A stretch of DNA of 64,000 bases. Source: Staphylococcus sp. IVB6240. GTDB lineage: Bacteria > Bacillota > Bacilli > Staphylococcales > Staphylococcaceae. This document shows, piece by piece, positions 1 through 9,598 of the stretch. The DNA lies in NCBI RefSeq assembly GCF_025558425.1, contig NZ_CP094718.1, positions 1,116,001 through 1,180,000 on the forward strand, read 5' to 3'. A program made the position numbers and the translations under genes. The notes below the pieces were generated by a model that saw only the letters and a list, made by a program, of their open reading frames with translations, ran no database searches and was not told where the DNA came from. Numbering within the stretch: position 1 is the stretch's first letter; each line of letters begins with the position of its first letter.

Positions 1-1260
1 GTATTAGAAGCAGTAAAATCAGATGCGAAACCAAAAATTAAAAAACCAGAATTGCTTGCACCCGCTGGAAACTTAGAGAAATTAAAAATTGCCATCCATT
101 ATGGTGCAGATGCTGTATTTTTAGGTGGTCAAGAATATGGTTTGCGTTCAAATGCTGATAACTTCACAATTGAAGAAATTCGTGAAGGGGTAGAATTTGC
201 AAATCGTTATGGTGCAAAAGTTTATATCACAACAAATATTATTGCTCATGATGAAAATATTGAAGGCCTTGATGAATACTTAATGCAGTTAGAAGGAACA
301 GGTGCAACGGGTATTATCGTAGCAGACCCATTAATTATTGAAACATGTAAACGTGTGGCACCAAAACTTGAAATTCACTTATCAACACAACAGTCTTTAA
401 GTAACTACAAAGCGGTTGAATATTGGAAAGAAGAAGGATTAGACCGTGTCGTACTTGCACGTGAAACAGGTGCAATGGAAATGAAAGAAATGAAAGACAA
501 AGTCGATATCGAGATCGAAGCGTTTATTCATGGTGCAATGTGTATCGCATATTCAGGACGTTGTACATTAAGTAACCATATGACAGCGCGTGACTCTAAC
601 CGTGGTGGTTGCTGTCAAAGTTGCCGTTGGGATTATGATCTTCTAACAGTTGATGAAGATGGAGAATTAGACGTTTATTACGAAGATGGTGAAGCAGTGC
701 CATTCGCAATGAGCCCACGAGACTTAAAATTAATCGAATCTATTCCAAATATGATGGATTTAGGAATCGATTCTTTAAAAATTGAAGGTCGTATGAAGTC
801 TATTCATTATATTGCTACAGTTGTATCAGTATATCGTAAAGTAATCGATGCTTATGCAGCAGATCCAGAAAACTTTAAAATTAAACCGGAATGGTTAATT
901 GAACTTGATAAATGTGCAAACCGTGATACAGTACCTGCATTCTTTAAAGGAACACCTGGTTATGAGGAGCAAATGTTTGGTAATGAATCTTCTAAGAAAT
1001 CACCATATGACTTTATCGGACTTGTGTTAGCCTATGATGAGGAAACACAAATTGCAACGATTCAGCAACGTAACCATTTCAAACCAGGTCAAGAAGTTGA
1101 ATTCTTTGGACCTGAGATTGAAACGTTCACACAAGTAGTAGAAGCAATCTACGATGAAGAAGGTAATGAGCTTGATGCTGCGCGTCACCCATTACAAATC
1201 GTTCAAATTAAAGTTGATCGTCCAATCTATGTAAATAATATGATGAGAAAAGAGGTATAG
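1..1260 (+). CDS. trhP: U32-family tRNA uridine hydroxylase TrhP (5' end outside window)
   Basis: The frame is open from base 1, so the start lies upstream of the window; about 420 codons are visible. The protein contains the peptidase-U32 signature ([16 protein letters not shown]) followed by further cysteines (GGCCQSCRW) that typically bind an Fe-S cluster. Family members once called collagenase-like proteases (YrrO in Bacillus) are now known as prephenate-dependent tRNA U34 hydroxylases that make 5-hydroxyuridine. In related genomes a shorter U32 paralogue sits just upstream, which I cannot see here. The stop is one base before udk, so the two are co-transcribed. Confidence 0.85.
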   Translation, partial: VLEAVKSDAKPKIKKPELLAPAGNLEKLKIAIHYGADAVFLGGQEYGLRSNADNFTIEEIREGVEFANRYGAKVYITTNIIAHDENIEGLDEYLMQLEGTGATGIIVADPLIIETCKRVAPKLEIHLSTQQSLSNYKAVEYWKEEGLDRVVLARETGAMEMKEMKDKVDIEIEAFIHGAMCIAYSGRCTLSNHMTARDSNRGGCCQSCRWDYDLLTVDEDGELDVYYEDGEAVPFAMSPRDLKLIESIPNMMDLGIDSLKIEGRMKSIHYIATVVSVYRKVIDAYAADPENFKIKPEWLIELDKCANRDTVPAFFKGTPGYEEQMFGNESSKKSPYDFIGLVLAYDEETQIATIQQRNHFKPGQEVEFFGPEIETFTQVVEAIYDEEGNELDAARHPLQIVQIKVDRPIYVNNMMRKEV

Positions 1261-1261
1261 C

Positions 1262-1891
1262 ATGATGGCGCCTACAACAATTATTGGTATAGCTGGTGGC
1301 TCAGGTTCCGGAAAAACTTCAGTCACTAATAAGATTATGAATAATTTAGAAGGCCATAGTGTGGCATTGATTGAGCAGGATTATTATTATAAAGATCAGT
1401 CTCATCTTACATTTGAGGAACGCCTTAAAACGAATTATGATCATCCATTTGCATTCGATAATGATTTATTAATTCAGAATTTAAGAGATTTATGTGCAGG
1501 TAATGAAGTTGAAGTGCCTACGTATGATTACACTAATCACACGAGAAGTGAGAAAACCATTGCATTTCAACCTAAAGATGTTATTATCGTAGAAGGTATA
1601 TTTGCGCTTGAAAACGAAGAACTCCGCAATCTGATGGATGTGAAGATTTATGTCGATACAGATGCTGACCTACGTATTTTAAGACGCTTATTACGAGATA
1701 CACGAGAGCGTGGTCGTACAATGGACTCAGTCATTGACCAGTATCTTAGCGTCGTTCGCCCAATGCATAATCAATTTATCGAGCCAACGAAGAAGTTTGC
1801 AGATATTATTATTCCAGAGGGTGGTAGTAATAAGGTAGCTATCGACATTATGACAACAAAGATTCAAGCACTCGTTCAGAAGAAAGATTAA
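1262..1891 (+). CDS. udk: Uridine kinase
   Basis: Phosphorylates uridine and cytidine to UMP and CMP in pyrimidine salvage, in the cytosol. The P-loop GGSGSGKT is at residues 12-19, and the uridine-kinase pattern continues with EQDYYYKD and VEGIFAL. The length (about 208 residues) is normal for the family. Two adjacent ATGs (1262 and 1265) follow a GAGG site at 1252-1255. The second would give an N-terminus like the S. aureus protein as I remember it, so the start is uncertain by one codon. It follows the U32 gene directly and precedes greA by 24 bases. Confidence 0.93.
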   Translation: MMAPTTIIGIAGGSGSGKTSVTNKIMNNLEGHSVALIEQDYYYKDQSHLTFEERLKTNYDHPFAFDNDLLIQNLRDLCAGNEVEVPTYDYTNHTRSEKTIAFQPKDVIIVEGIFALENEELRNLMDVKIYVDTDADLRILRRLLRDTRERGRTMDSVIDQYLSVVRPMHNQFIEPTKKFADIIIPEGGSNKVAIDIMTTKIQALVQKKD

Positions 1892-1915
1892 TTCATTAAA
1901 AAGGAAGATGAACAT

Positions 1916-2392
1916 ATGGAAAACCAAAAACAATATCCAATGACACAAGAAGGTTTTGAAAAACTTGAGCAAGAATTAGAAGAGTTAAAAACCGTTAAAC
2001 GACCTGAAGTAGTTGAAAAAATTAAGGTTGCTCGTAGCTTTGGTGACTTGTCTGAGAACTCTGAGTATGATGCTGCAAAAGATGAGCAAGGTTTCATTGA
2101 GCAAGATATTCAACGTATTGAAACAATGTTACGTCACGCATTAATCATTGAAGATACTGGCGATAACAATGTTGTTCAAATTGGTAAAACTGTTACATTT
2201 GTTGAATTACCAGGTGATGACGAAGAAAGTTACCAAATCGTTGGTTCAGCTGAAGCGGACGCATTCAATGGTAAAATTTCAAATGAATCACCAATGGCGC
2301 AAGCTTTAATTGGCAAACACTTAAATGAAGAAGTTCGTGTACCACTTCCAAACGGTGGAGAAATGAACGTTAAAATTACAAAAATTCAATAA
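1916..2392 (+). CDS. greA: Transcript cleavage factor GreA
   Basis: GreA binds the secondary channel of RNA polymerase and triggers cleavage of backtracked RNA. The 158 residues match the family length. The N-terminal half is a coiled coil carrying the tip acidic residues ([13 protein letters not shown]), and the C-terminal half is the FKBP-like domain ending in the typical [10 protein letters not shown] segment. An AAGGAAG site lies 8-10 bases before the ATG. It is the last gene of the unit and is followed by a strong terminator. Confidence 0.95.
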   Translation: MENQKQYPMTQEGFEKLEQELEELKTVKRPEVVEKIKVARSFGDLSENSEYDAAKDEQGFIEQDIQRIETMLRHALIIEDTGDNNVVQIGKTVTFVELPGDDEESYQIVGSAEADAFNGKISNESPMAQALIGKHLNEEVRVPLPNGGEMNVKITKIQ

Positions 2393-2407
2393 TAATAATA
2401 ATATTCA

Positions 2408-2444
2408 AAAGACTAGAGCATGGGTATGTGCTTTAGTCTTTTTT
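2408..2444 (+). terminator. Rho-independent terminator after greA
   Basis: AAAGACTA GAGCA pairs with TGCTT TAGTCTTT around a short loop and runs into a T tract. It begins 16 bases after the greA stop. Confidence 0.85.
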
Positions 2445-2855
2445 GGTTCCCAATAATCTCAACGAGCCTCTTATGTAAGACCTTAAGACAATAGCGTTAA
2501 ACTTATTTCTAAAAATCCGCATATTTAAGATTAAAACTTCTATAATTTTTTTATATTTTACTTTTATCCCTTTGAAATGTTCATCTCAGTTTTGATTTTT
2601 AATGATAAAAACCATTCAATTTCCTTATCTTTCTCAAGCCTTTTTGGAAGTGAAATTGCTTAAATGTCAATATAAACAAATAATACTTTTATGAATGATT
2701 CATTTCATACCACACAATAGATAGAAAGATAATAGTAACACTTCACTGATTTAACGCGATTTAATGGCTTGTCTATCATATGTCAGGCCGTGATGAATTT
2801 TGTTCATTTATACAAAAATCGAACAATAGGCATATTATCTTAAGAAAACATTGAA
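2445..2855. other. Long AT-rich intergenic region without a gene
   Basis: About 410 bases between the greA terminator and the promoter of the 5-oxoproline operon. No frame has a ribosome binding site plus a credible protein, and I recognise no degraded gene. It probably holds upstream control sequence for the operon, but I could not identify a CodY, CcpA or GlnR site by eye. Confidence 0.5.
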
Positions 2856-2884
2856 TTGTCAGCCTATACCAATGATGTTAAAAT
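2856..2884 (+). promoter_or_regulatory. Sigma-A promoter of the 5-oxoproline operon
   Basis: TTGTCA, a 17-base spacer, then TAAAAT. The predicted transcription start is near 2891, about 29 bases before the pxpB ATG. The promoter lies inside the longest possible open frame (which could start at 2851) and so rules out that upstream start. Confidence 0.75.
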
Positions 2885-2919
2885 ATTTTAATGTAAGGGA
2901 TTACGGAAGGGGGATGAAG

Positions 2920-3651
2920 ATGCAATTTAAACAAATTAGTGAACAATCTTTTATGATATATTTTGATGCACAGATAAATGAAGAAATATTCAGTGAAGTT
3001 AATGCTGTATCTGATTATTTGAAGTCATTGGAGCATCCATATATCCAAGAGATTGTACCATCATATCGAGCGATTCTTGTCTATTTTGATGGTATCTCAA
3101 TCACTTATGAAGCATTATTAGAAGAGCTTGAGCTATCTACATATGTTTTATCTGCGACGGAAGTCAATCAACCAAGACGTATCGTCAATATTCCTGTCTT
3201 GTATGGTGGGAAATGGGGTCCTGATTTAGAATATGTCGCAGAATATCATAAGTTATCAGTAGAAGAAGTGATTCAATATCATATTGAAGGTTATTATCTT
3301 GTTTATATGATTGGATTTATGCCTGGTTTTCCATTCTTAGGTGGTTTAAATGCTCGCATTCATACACCACGTAAAGAAGAACCACGTTTAAAAATTCCAG
3401 CTGGTTCAGTGGGTATTGCGAACAATCAAACAGGATTGTACCCTGCAGATTCTCCAGGTGGATGGCAAATTATAGGACGCACACCAATCGATGTCTTTGA
3501 CTTAAAACGTGATCCTAAGATTCTTTACCAACCTGGCGATAAAATTAAATTTTATGCGATCAACGAAGAAGAGTTTCTACATATTCAAAAATATGTAGAA
3601 AAAGGACGATTAAATTATGATGAGTGGGTGAGAATCGGCTATGAGCATTAA
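2920..3651 (+). CDS. pxpB: 5-oxoprolinase subunit PxpB (KipI / AHS1 family)
   Basis: One half of the KipI-KipA module that, with PxpA, hydrolyses 5-oxoproline (pyroglutamate) to glutamate using ATP. The protein has 243 residues from this ATG and carries AHS1 features such as IGFMPGFPFLGGL and the PRLKIPAGSVGIA segment. The start is set by GGAAGGGGG at 2905-2913, which would be too close to the in-frame ATG at 2914. KipI/KipA domains are homologous to the carboxyltransferase half of urea carboxylase, which matters here because biotin genes follow. It overlaps pxpC by 11 bases. Confidence 0.88.
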   Translation: MQFKQISEQSFMIYFDAQINEEIFSEVNAVSDYLKSLEHPYIQEIVPSYRAILVYFDGISITYEALLEELELSTYVLSATEVNQPRRIVNIPVLYGGKWGPDLEYVAEYHKLSVEEVIQYHIEGYYLVYMIGFMPGFPFLGGLNARIHTPRKEEPRLKIPAGSVGIANNQTGLYPADSPGGWQIIGRTPIDVFDLKRDPKILYQPGDKIKFYAINEEEFLHIQKYVEKGRLNYDEWVRIGYEH

Positions 3652-4666
3652 AATATTAAAGCCAGGATTATTTACAACTGTTCAAGATTTAGGGCGTTTT
3701 GGGCATCAATCTGAAGGGTTCTCTCCTGCAGGTGTGATGGACAGACCAAGTTATGAAATTTTAAATGCATTGCTTGAAACAGAACAACAACCTGCACTAG
3801 AAATCACAATGATCGGTCCAAAAATTAAATTCTTATCACAAAATTTATTCGCGATTACAGGTGCAGAATTTTCAGCGACACTAAATGGAGAACCCATTCC
3901 ACATCAAACTGCGATTAAAGCAGAAGATGGTGATGTTTTAGACTTAGGGGCTGCCAAAGAAGGTATGCGCGCGTATATCGGTTTTGCTGAACAATTAGAT
4001 ATTCCATTAGTAGAAGGAAGCTATGCCACACACACACGTACACATGTTGGGGGTTATAAAGGACGCGTGTTAAAAGAAAATGACATTATCGCAACACGTG
4101 GTACAAATATGGATATCAGCTTGATTGGACGTTCAAGCGACTTTAGAAGTTTTAGTGCGAATAGCGAGTTACCCATAGGCATTATGGATGGACCACAGTT
4201 AGAGGCATTTTCAAAGCGCACCATTGCTGAAATAGAACATATTGAGTTTGAAGTGTCAGAAAGTTCGGACCGCATGGGATATCGTTTAAAAGGTGGTTCC
4301 ATCAAACCAATGGAAAGTGCAGATATTATTTCTGAACCCGTTGCACTCGGAAGTATACAAGTACCAAAAGATGGTAACCCGATAATTTTATTAAATGATC
4401 GTCAAACTGTTGGTGGTTATACAAAGATTGGTACTGTGATAGATAGCGATATTGTAGATATTATTCAAAAGCGACCGGGTGAAAAGGTTCAATTTGAGTG
4501 GGTCACTTTCAATGAAGCAAATGAAATTCTTGCACGAAAAGGGCGTAAACTTGCTGATGCTAAAGAAAAGCTAAGAAGGTATCCGAAACGTTATTTAAAA
4601 AATATACGACCAACACAACGTAAAATTAAAAGCGTATTAAAAGGAGATAGTATACCATGGACTTAA
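3641..4666 (+). CDS. pxpC: 5-oxoprolinase subunit PxpC (KipA / AHS2 family)
   Basis: Partner of PxpB; the family is also annotated as biotin-dependent carboxyltransferase or allophanate hydrolase subunit 2. The start MSIKILKPGLFTTVQDLGR is the classic KipA N-terminus, and GYTKIGTVIDSDI near the end is also typical. At 341 residues it is full length. The last 30-40 residues are lysine/arginine rich and probably a tail. It overlaps pxpB (11 bases) and accB (10 bases), so translation is probably coupled. Confidence 0.87.
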   Translation: MSIKILKPGLFTTVQDLGRFGHQSEGFSPAGVMDRPSYEILNALLETEQQPALEITMIGPKIKFLSQNLFAITGAEFSATLNGEPIPHQTAIKAEDGDVLDLGAAKEGMRAYIGFAEQLDIPLVEGSYATHTRTHVGGYKGRVLKENDIIATRGTNMDISLIGRSSDFRSFSANSELPIGIMDGPQLEAFSKRTIAEIEHIEFEVSESSDRMGYRLKGGSIKPMESADIISEPVALGSIQVPKDGNPIILLNDRQTVGGYTKIGTVIDSDIVDIIQKRPGEKVQFEWVTFNEANEILARKGRKLADAKEKLRRYPKRYLKNIRPTQRKIKSVLKGDSIPWT

Positions 4667-5097
4667 AACAAATCGAACAAACACTTACTTTATTAAAAAC
4701 ATACGGTGTCAAACACTTCCGATATGGTGATGAAGATATGGAGTTAGAGCTTGATTTACCTGCAACACAACAGAGTGAAGACTATCAAGTGGCACCACAA
4801 GCACCGGTTCAAACAGCACCACAAGTAGCACAAACTCAAGAAGAAACATCAGAAGATACATTTAAAGAAATCCGTTCTCAAATGATTGGTACATTCTATC
4901 TACAAGATGAAAAAGAATTAACAAAACCAGTCATTAAAGTTGGCGATGTGATTCAAAAAGGGGACATCATTGGCTATGTTGAAGCGATGAAAGTGATGAA
5001 CGAGGTAACAGCTGATGAAAGTGGCGAAATTGTAGAAATCCTTGTAGATCATGGTGAAAATATTGAACATAACCAATGCATCGTTAAATTAAAATAA
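4657..5097 (+). CDS. accB: Biotin carboxyl carrier protein, second AccB-type copy
   Basis: AccB-like layout: an N-terminal helical region (residues 1-45), a Gln/Ala/Pro-rich linker (about 45-70), then a biotinyl domain with the AccB thumb region (GTFYLQDEKE) and the acceptor lysine in EAMKVMNE. The residue after the lysine is Val where Met or Leu is more usual. It lies between pxpC and a biotin carboxylase, not with fatty-acid genes. Staphylococci, as I recall, have another accBC pair elsewhere for fatty-acid synthesis, so this copy is probably dedicated to 5-oxoproline metabolism (inference). Confidence 0.85.
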   Translation: MDLKQIEQTLTLLKTYGVKHFRYGDEDMELELDLPATQQSEDYQVAPQAPVQTAPQVAQTQEETSEDTFKEIRSQMIGTFYLQDEKELTKPVIKVGDVIQKGDIIGYVEAMKVMNEVTADESGEIVEILVDHGENIEHNQCIVKLK

Positions 5098-5110
5098 GGG
5101 GGATATCCGA

Positions 5111-6475
5111 ATGTATCGAGTATTAGTCGCAAATAGAGGTGAAATCGCAGTAAGAATCATCCGTGCATTACGGGAAATGAATATGGAATCTGTTGCGGTG
5201 TACGCTGTAGGCGATGAAGATAGCTTACATGTGAAACTGGCAGACCAAGCTGTTTGTATTGGGAATGCAAATCCATTAGACAGTTACTTAAATATTCATA
5301 ATATCCTTTCAGCTGCTGAAATCACGAATGCAAATGCGGTTCACCCTGGTTATGGCTTTTTATCTGAAAGTCCAGTTTTTGCTGAAAAAGTTGAAAATGA
5401 AGGCTTATATTTTATCGGCCCAACAAAAACAACGATGGAGTTAATGGGGGATAAAATCACTGCACGTCAAACGGTGGACCAAGCAGGTGTTCCGATTATT
5501 CCAGGCTCTAAATCATCTGTTGAATCTGTCGATGAAGTGAAAGAACTAGCAGAGTCATTAGGCTATCCACTTGTATTAAAAGCAGCAAGTGGTGGTGGCG
5601 GTAAAGGGATCCGTATTGTCAAAGATGAAAGTATGTTAGAACAGGCGTTTAAAGAAGCAAAAAGTGAAGGAAATAAATACTTTAATGATGATCGTGTTTA
5701 TGTTGAGGCATTTATTCCTGTTGCTAAGCACGTAGAGGTACAAGTGCTTGGTGATGGTGAAACAAACTTCATTCACCTTGGAGAACGTGACTGTTCTGTA
5801 CAGCGTAAAAATCAAAAATTAATTGAAGAATCACCATGTAGTGCTTTAACGCCAGAAAAGCGTGAAAAAATGTGTAATGATGCGGTAAAAGTGGCACGAG
5901 CATCAAACTACCGCAGTGCTGGTACAATTGAATTTTTAGTGACTGAAGATGCGTATTATTTCATTGAGATGAATGCACGTATTCAAGTAGAACATACCGT
6001 TACTGAAATGCGTACAAATGTTGACCTTGTGTGTGAACAGTTACGCATTATGCAGAATGGCACATTGTCATTGAGACAAGAGGATATTCCATTTGAAGGT
6101 CATGTTATCGAAGCACGTATTAATGCTGAGAATCCAGAACAAGCATTTAGACCGACACCAGGAACTGTTCAAAGATTACATTTGCCACAAGGATTTAATG
6201 TACGTGTTGACTCACTCCTTTATAGTGGTTATACTGTGTCATCATATTATGATTCTTTGGTTGCTAAAGTCATCGTCAAAGGAGATAATCGTGAACATGC
6301 TATCAACAAGTTAAAAGTGACATTGGATGAAATGATTATCGATGGTTTTACAACAACTGCAGACTTCTTATATGCTGTGCTATCTTATCCACCATACTGT
6401 GAAGGAGATGCAAGTGAAGTCGACATTAAGTTTTTAGAGCGTCATGATATTATCAAGGGGGTTCAACATGGTTAA
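5111..6475 (+). CDS. accC: Biotin carboxylase, second AccC-type copy
   Basis: ATP-grasp biotin carboxylase that carboxylates carrier-bound biotin with ATP and bicarbonate. It has the N-terminal [13 protein letters not shown], the glycine-rich [13 protein letters not shown] loop and the catalytic [14 protein letters not shown] segment. The 454 residues are full length for AccC. An AAGGGGG site is well placed for the ATG. No carboxyltransferase (accD/accA or pyc type) is adjacent; the only candidate acceptor is the PxpBC pair. Its last 8 bases overlap pxpA. Confidence 0.88.
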   Translation: MYRVLVANRGEIAVRIIRALREMNMESVAVYAVGDEDSLHVKLADQAVCIGNANPLDSYLNIHNILSAAEITNANAVHPGYGFLSESPVFAEKVENEGLYFIGPTKTTMELMGDKITARQTVDQAGVPIIPGSKSSVESVDEVKELAESLGYPLVLKAASGGGGKGIRIVKDESMLEQAFKEAKSEGNKYFNDDRVYVEAFIPVAKHVEVQVLGDGETNFIHLGERDCSVQRKNQKLIEESPCSALTPEKREKMCNDAVKVARASNYRSAGTIEFLVTEDAYYFIEMNARIQVEHTVTEMRTNVDLVCEQLRIMQNGTLSLRQEDIPFEGHVIEARINAENPEQAFRPTPGTVQRLHLPQGFNVRVDSLLYSGYTVSSYYDSLVAKVIVKGDNREHAINKLKVTLDEMIIDGFTTTADFLYAVLSYPPYCEGDASEVDIKFLERHDIIKGVQHG

Positions 6476-7229
6476 AGTAGATTTGAACTGTGACTTAGGT
6501 GAAAGTTTTGGTAACTACAAAGTTGGTAATGACGAAGAAGTATTACCACTCATTACATCTGCAAATGTTGCCTGTGGTTTTCATGCAGGCGATGAAAATG
6601 TTATGGCACAAACAGTTAAATATGCGAAACAGCATCATGTGAGTGTAGGGGTTCACCCAGGCTTTCCTGATTTACAAGGTTTTGGCCGTCGCAATTTAGA
6701 CATGTCACCTGAAGAAATCTATCACATGATGGTTTATCAAATTGGGGCATTGAAGGCATTTTGTGAAATTGAAGGTGTCGAGTTGAATCATGTTAAACCA
6801 CATGGCGCACTTTATCAAATGGGTGCGAAAAACCGAGAAATTGCACATGCCATTGCCAAGGCTGTATATGCAGTCGATCCAAATTTTTATCTCGTTGGTT
6901 TATCAAACTCAATTCAACTAGAAGAAGCAGAAAAAATCGGATTACCAACAGCGTCTGAGGTTTTTGCAGACCGACGTTATGAAAAAGATGGTCAATTAGT
7001 AAGTAGAAGAAAACCAGGTGCACTGATTGAAGATGCGCAAGAAGCGATTCAACAAGTAGTACGCATGGTGACAGAAGGTAAAACAACAGCCATTACTGGT
7101 GAAGAAATCGACATTAAAGCAGACACAATTTGTGTGCATGGAGATGGTGCACACGCATTAGAATTTGTAAGACAAATTAGAGAGCAACTTTCAGAAGTTG
7201 GGGTCAAGATAATTAAAATTGGGGGTTAA
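6468..7229 (+). CDS. pxpA: 5-oxoprolinase subunit PxpA (LamB/YcsF family)
   Basis: Predicted TIM-barrel-like subunit that opens the 5-oxoproline ring together with PxpBC. It starts [18 protein letters not shown], the hallmark of the family, and contains [10 protein letters not shown] and [11 protein letters not shown] with likely metal- or substrate-binding His/Asp residues. Length is 253 residues. The ATG follows AAGGGGG at 6455-6461 and overlaps the accC stop by 8 bases, so longer versions starting further upstream are unlikely. Confidence 0.9.
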   Translation: MVKVDLNCDLGESFGNYKVGNDEEVLPLITSANVACGFHAGDENVMAQTVKYAKQHHVSVGVHPGFPDLQGFGRRNLDMSPEEIYHMMVYQIGALKAFCEIEGVELNHVKPHGALYQMGAKNREIAHAIAKAVYAVDPNFYLVGLSNSIQLEEAEKIGLPTASEVFADRRYEKDGQLVSRRKPGALIEDAQEAIQQVVRMVTEGKTTAITGEEIDIKADTICVHGDGAHALEFVRQIREQLSEVGVKIIKIGG

Positions 7230-7232
7230 TGA

Positions 7233-8471
7233 ATGAAATCAAATCCAAATAAAATTGAAAATCCGGGTGAATTCCAATTCACAAAAGCACATAGGCGACT
7301 GTTATTAGGTTCTGTATTCTTGATGGCAACATCAGCAATCGGGCCAGCCTTTTTAACACAAACAGCTGTATTTACAGAACAATTTTTAGCAAGTTTTGCA
7401 TTTGCCATTTTATTATCAATCATTATTGATATCGGTGCACAAATTAATATTTGGCGTGTGCTTGTTGTAACAGGTTATCGTGGACAAGAAATTGCGAATG
7501 AGGTTGTAAAAGGTCTTGGAACATTTATCTCAATCTTAATTGCAATTGGTGGTCTGGCGTTTAATATTGGGAATATTGCAGGAGCAGGACTTGGTTTAAA
7601 TGCCATTTTCGGTATAGATGTCCGTGTCGGTGCGGCAATCACAGCAGTTATTTCTATTCTTGTATTTATTTCTAAAAATGGTCAGAAAATGATGGACTTT
7701 GTCACTATGATGTTAGGTGTTTTAATGATTGCTGTTGTTGCATATGTTATGGTGCAATCAAATCCACCATATGCAGATGCGGCAAAACATATGATCTTAC
7801 CTGAAAATCCAGCTGCACTTGTATTACCAATTATTACGCTGGTAGGTGGAACAGTAGGTGGTTATATTACATTTGCTGGTGCACACCGAATTCTGGATGC
7901 AGACATTAAAGGCAAGGACTACTTACCTTTCGTCAATCGTTCAGCAATCACAGGTATTTTAACAACAGGTGTTATGCGTGGTCTATTATTCTTAGCGGTG
8001 TTAGGTGTCGTAGTGACAGGTGTTACTTTGAATCCTGAAAACCCACCAGCATCTGTATTTGAACACGCGATTGGTCCAATTGGTAAAAATATCTTTGGTG
8101 TAGTATTGTTTGCGGCGGCGATGTCATCAGTGATTGGTTCAGCTTATACGAGTACAACATTCATCAAAACATTGCACAAAAAGTTAAATAAGTTTGATAA
8201 CTATGTTGTTATAGCGTTTATCCTTATTTCAACATTAATCTTCTTATCAATTGGTAAACCTGTTAAATTGTTAATCATTGCAGGGGCATTGAATGGCTTA
8301 ATCTTACCAATTACATTAGGAACTGTGTTGATTGCATCTAAAAATAAACGTATTGTTGGTGATTATCAACACCCAACATGGATGTTAATCTTCGGTATCG
8401 TGGCAGTCATCGTGACATTATTCACAGGATTCTTCTCATTCCAAGGCTTAGCGCAACTTTGGACACAATAA
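7233..8471 (+). CDS. NRAMP-fold permease (YcsG type), probable 5-oxoproline transporter
   Basis: About eleven hydrophobic segments give a 412-residue integral membrane protein of the NRAMP-like superfamily, related to B. subtilis YcsG, which also sits with pxpA and kipIA. True NRAMP metal transporters carry DPGN in helix 1 and MPH in helix 6. Here helix 1 reads TSAIGPAFLTQ and the helix 6 region reads TFAGAHRI, so the metal ligands are missing. I therefore infer an organic substrate, most simply 5-oxoproline. It begins 3 bases after pxpA and ends the operon. Confidence 0.75.
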   Translation: MKSNPNKIENPGEFQFTKAHRRLLLGSVFLMATSAIGPAFLTQTAVFTEQFLASFAFAILLSIIIDIGAQINIWRVLVVTGYRGQEIANEVVKGLGTFISILIAIGGLAFNIGNIAGAGLGLNAIFGIDVRVGAAITAVISILVFISKNGQKMMDFVTMMLGVLMIAVVAYVMVQSNPPYADAAKHMILPENPAALVLPIITLVGGTVGGYITFAGAHRILDADIKGKDYLPFVNRSAITGILTTGVMRGLLFLAVLGVVVTGVTLNPENPPASVFEHAIGPIGKNIFGVVLFAAAMSSVIGSAYTSTTFIKTLHKKLNKFDNYVVIAFILISTLIFLSIGKPVKLLIIAGALNGLILPITLGTVLIASKNKRIVGDYQHPTWMLIFGIVAVIVTLFTGFFSFQGLAQLWTQ

Positions 8472-8492
8472 TTTAATTAAGAGATGCATTGA

Positions 8493-8525
8493 AGTCGAGA
8501 TAACAATTGTTGTCTCGGCTTTTTA
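8493..8525 (+). terminator. Terminator of the 5-oxoproline operon
   Basis: AGTCGAGATAACAA pairs with TTGTTGTCTCGGCT (wobbles allowed) and is followed by TTTTT. Confidence 0.85.
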
Positions 8526-8787
8526 AATTGCTTGATAGAAGCATTTAGAATTTGACAAGAACATAAGAAATGCTTAATAGTAAATTTTGAGAATAGTTGA
8601 GTGATGTGAGTCTATGCATTTTACTTATCTATTCACTTTCCAGAGGCACTACATAATCCCTGTTATGTTGAAAATACGACAATCGATTTCCGAGAGTGTG
8701 CAGTCAATACGTCTCATGCCAAAAGATACGATTATTTTTATAGAATATATGATTAAATGAAATCAAGTGAGATACATGATTGAAATA
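8526..8787. other. Intergenic stretch with no recognisable gene
   Basis: Between the pxp operon terminator and the mtnN promoter. Stop codons are frequent in all frames and I see no conserved structure. Confidence 0.5.
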
Positions 8788-8796
8788 TGGTAAAAT
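8788..8796 (+). promoter_or_regulatory. Extended -10 promoter of mtnN
   Basis: TGGTAAAAT fits the TGn extended -10 form. No good -35 hexamer is 17 bases upstream, which extended -10 promoters tolerate. The mtnN ATG is 44 bases downstream. Confidence 0.55.
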
Positions 8797-8840
8797 AGCA
8801 CCGACTATATAAACAGTTTTAACAAATAGGAGGCGTTCTC

Positions 8841-9527
8841 ATGATTGGTATTATTGGTGCAATGGAAGAAGAAGTAGAAATTTTAAAACAAGAAATGACA
8901 GAACTTGAAGAAACACAAATTGCGCATACGCGTTTTTATAAAGGTCTTTTATTAGGAAAAGAAGTGGTATTGCTACAAAGTGGTATTGGTAAAGTGAATG
9001 TGGCAATTTCAACAGCATTATTAATTGATCGTTTTAACCCAGACTATGTGATTAATACCGGATCAGCTGGTGGGCTACAACCTGGTTTAACATTAGGAGA
9101 TGTCGTTATTAGTACACAAGTTGGCTATCATGATGCGGATGCGCGTACCTTTGGCTATGAAATGGGACAAATTCCTGGTATGCCAGCAACTTATGAAGCG
9201 GATGATTATCTAACTGATAAAGTAAAAAGTGTACTGAAAACATTGAATCAAGGGTCTATGGAAGGCCTCATTGTGTCTGGAGATAGTTTTATCGGTACCG
9301 AAGCACAACGTGAAGTCATACTTAAAGACTTCCCACATGCGATTGCGGCAGAGATGGAGGCAGCTGCTATTGCTCAAACATGTTATCAATTCGGCAAACC
9401 ATTTATCGTGACTAGAGCCATTTCAGACTTAGCTGATGGTGAAGCAAGTATGACTTTTGATGAATTCCTTAAAGTTGCGTCAAAATCTTCTAGTGAAATG
9501 GTACGAGCACTCGTAAAAGAACTGTAA
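8841..9527 (+). CDS. mtnN: 5'-methylthioadenosine/S-adenosylhomocysteine nucleosidase
   Basis: Hydrolyses MTA and SAH to adenine plus a thioribose sugar, recycling methylation and polyamine by-products. It starts [15 protein letters not shown] and carries the [14 protein letters not shown] and [11 protein letters not shown] segments, the latter with the ribose-binding Met-Glu. The conserved catalytic Asp is in [11 protein letters not shown]. Its 228 residues are standard. AGGAGG lies 7 bases before the ATG. Confidence 0.95.
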   Translation: MIGIIGAMEEEVEILKQEMTELEETQIAHTRFYKGLLLGKEVVLLQSGIGKVNVAISTALLIDRFNPDYVINTGSAGGLQPGLTLGDVVISTQVGYHDADARTFGYEMGQIPGMPATYEADDYLTDKVKSVLKTLNQGSMEGLIVSGDSFIGTEAQREVILKDFPHAIAAEMEAAAIAQTCYQFGKPFIVTRAISDLADGEASMTFDEFLKVASKSSSEMVRALVKEL

Positions 9528-9554
9528 TAGATATATTAGAGAGTCATAGAGATA

Positions 9555-9563
9555 TGTTATAAT
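9555..9563 (+). promoter_or_regulatory. Extended -10 promoter of the yqeG-nadD-rsfS operon
   Basis: TGTTATAAT is a perfect TGnTATAAT element, 36 bases before the yqeG ATG. Confidence 0.65.
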
Positions 9564-9598
9564 AACAGGAATGAAGTTATTTAATTTGGAGGCACATC

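Noticed and set aside
2445..2855. Decayed gene between greA and pxpB
   Set aside because: Stops are scattered in all six frames and no stretch of translation resembles a protein I know.
2851..2919. N-terminal extension of PxpB by about 23 residues
   Set aside because: The region contains a TTGTCA-N17-TAAAAT promoter, and the only good ribosome binding site (GGAAGGGGG) fits the ATG at 2920.
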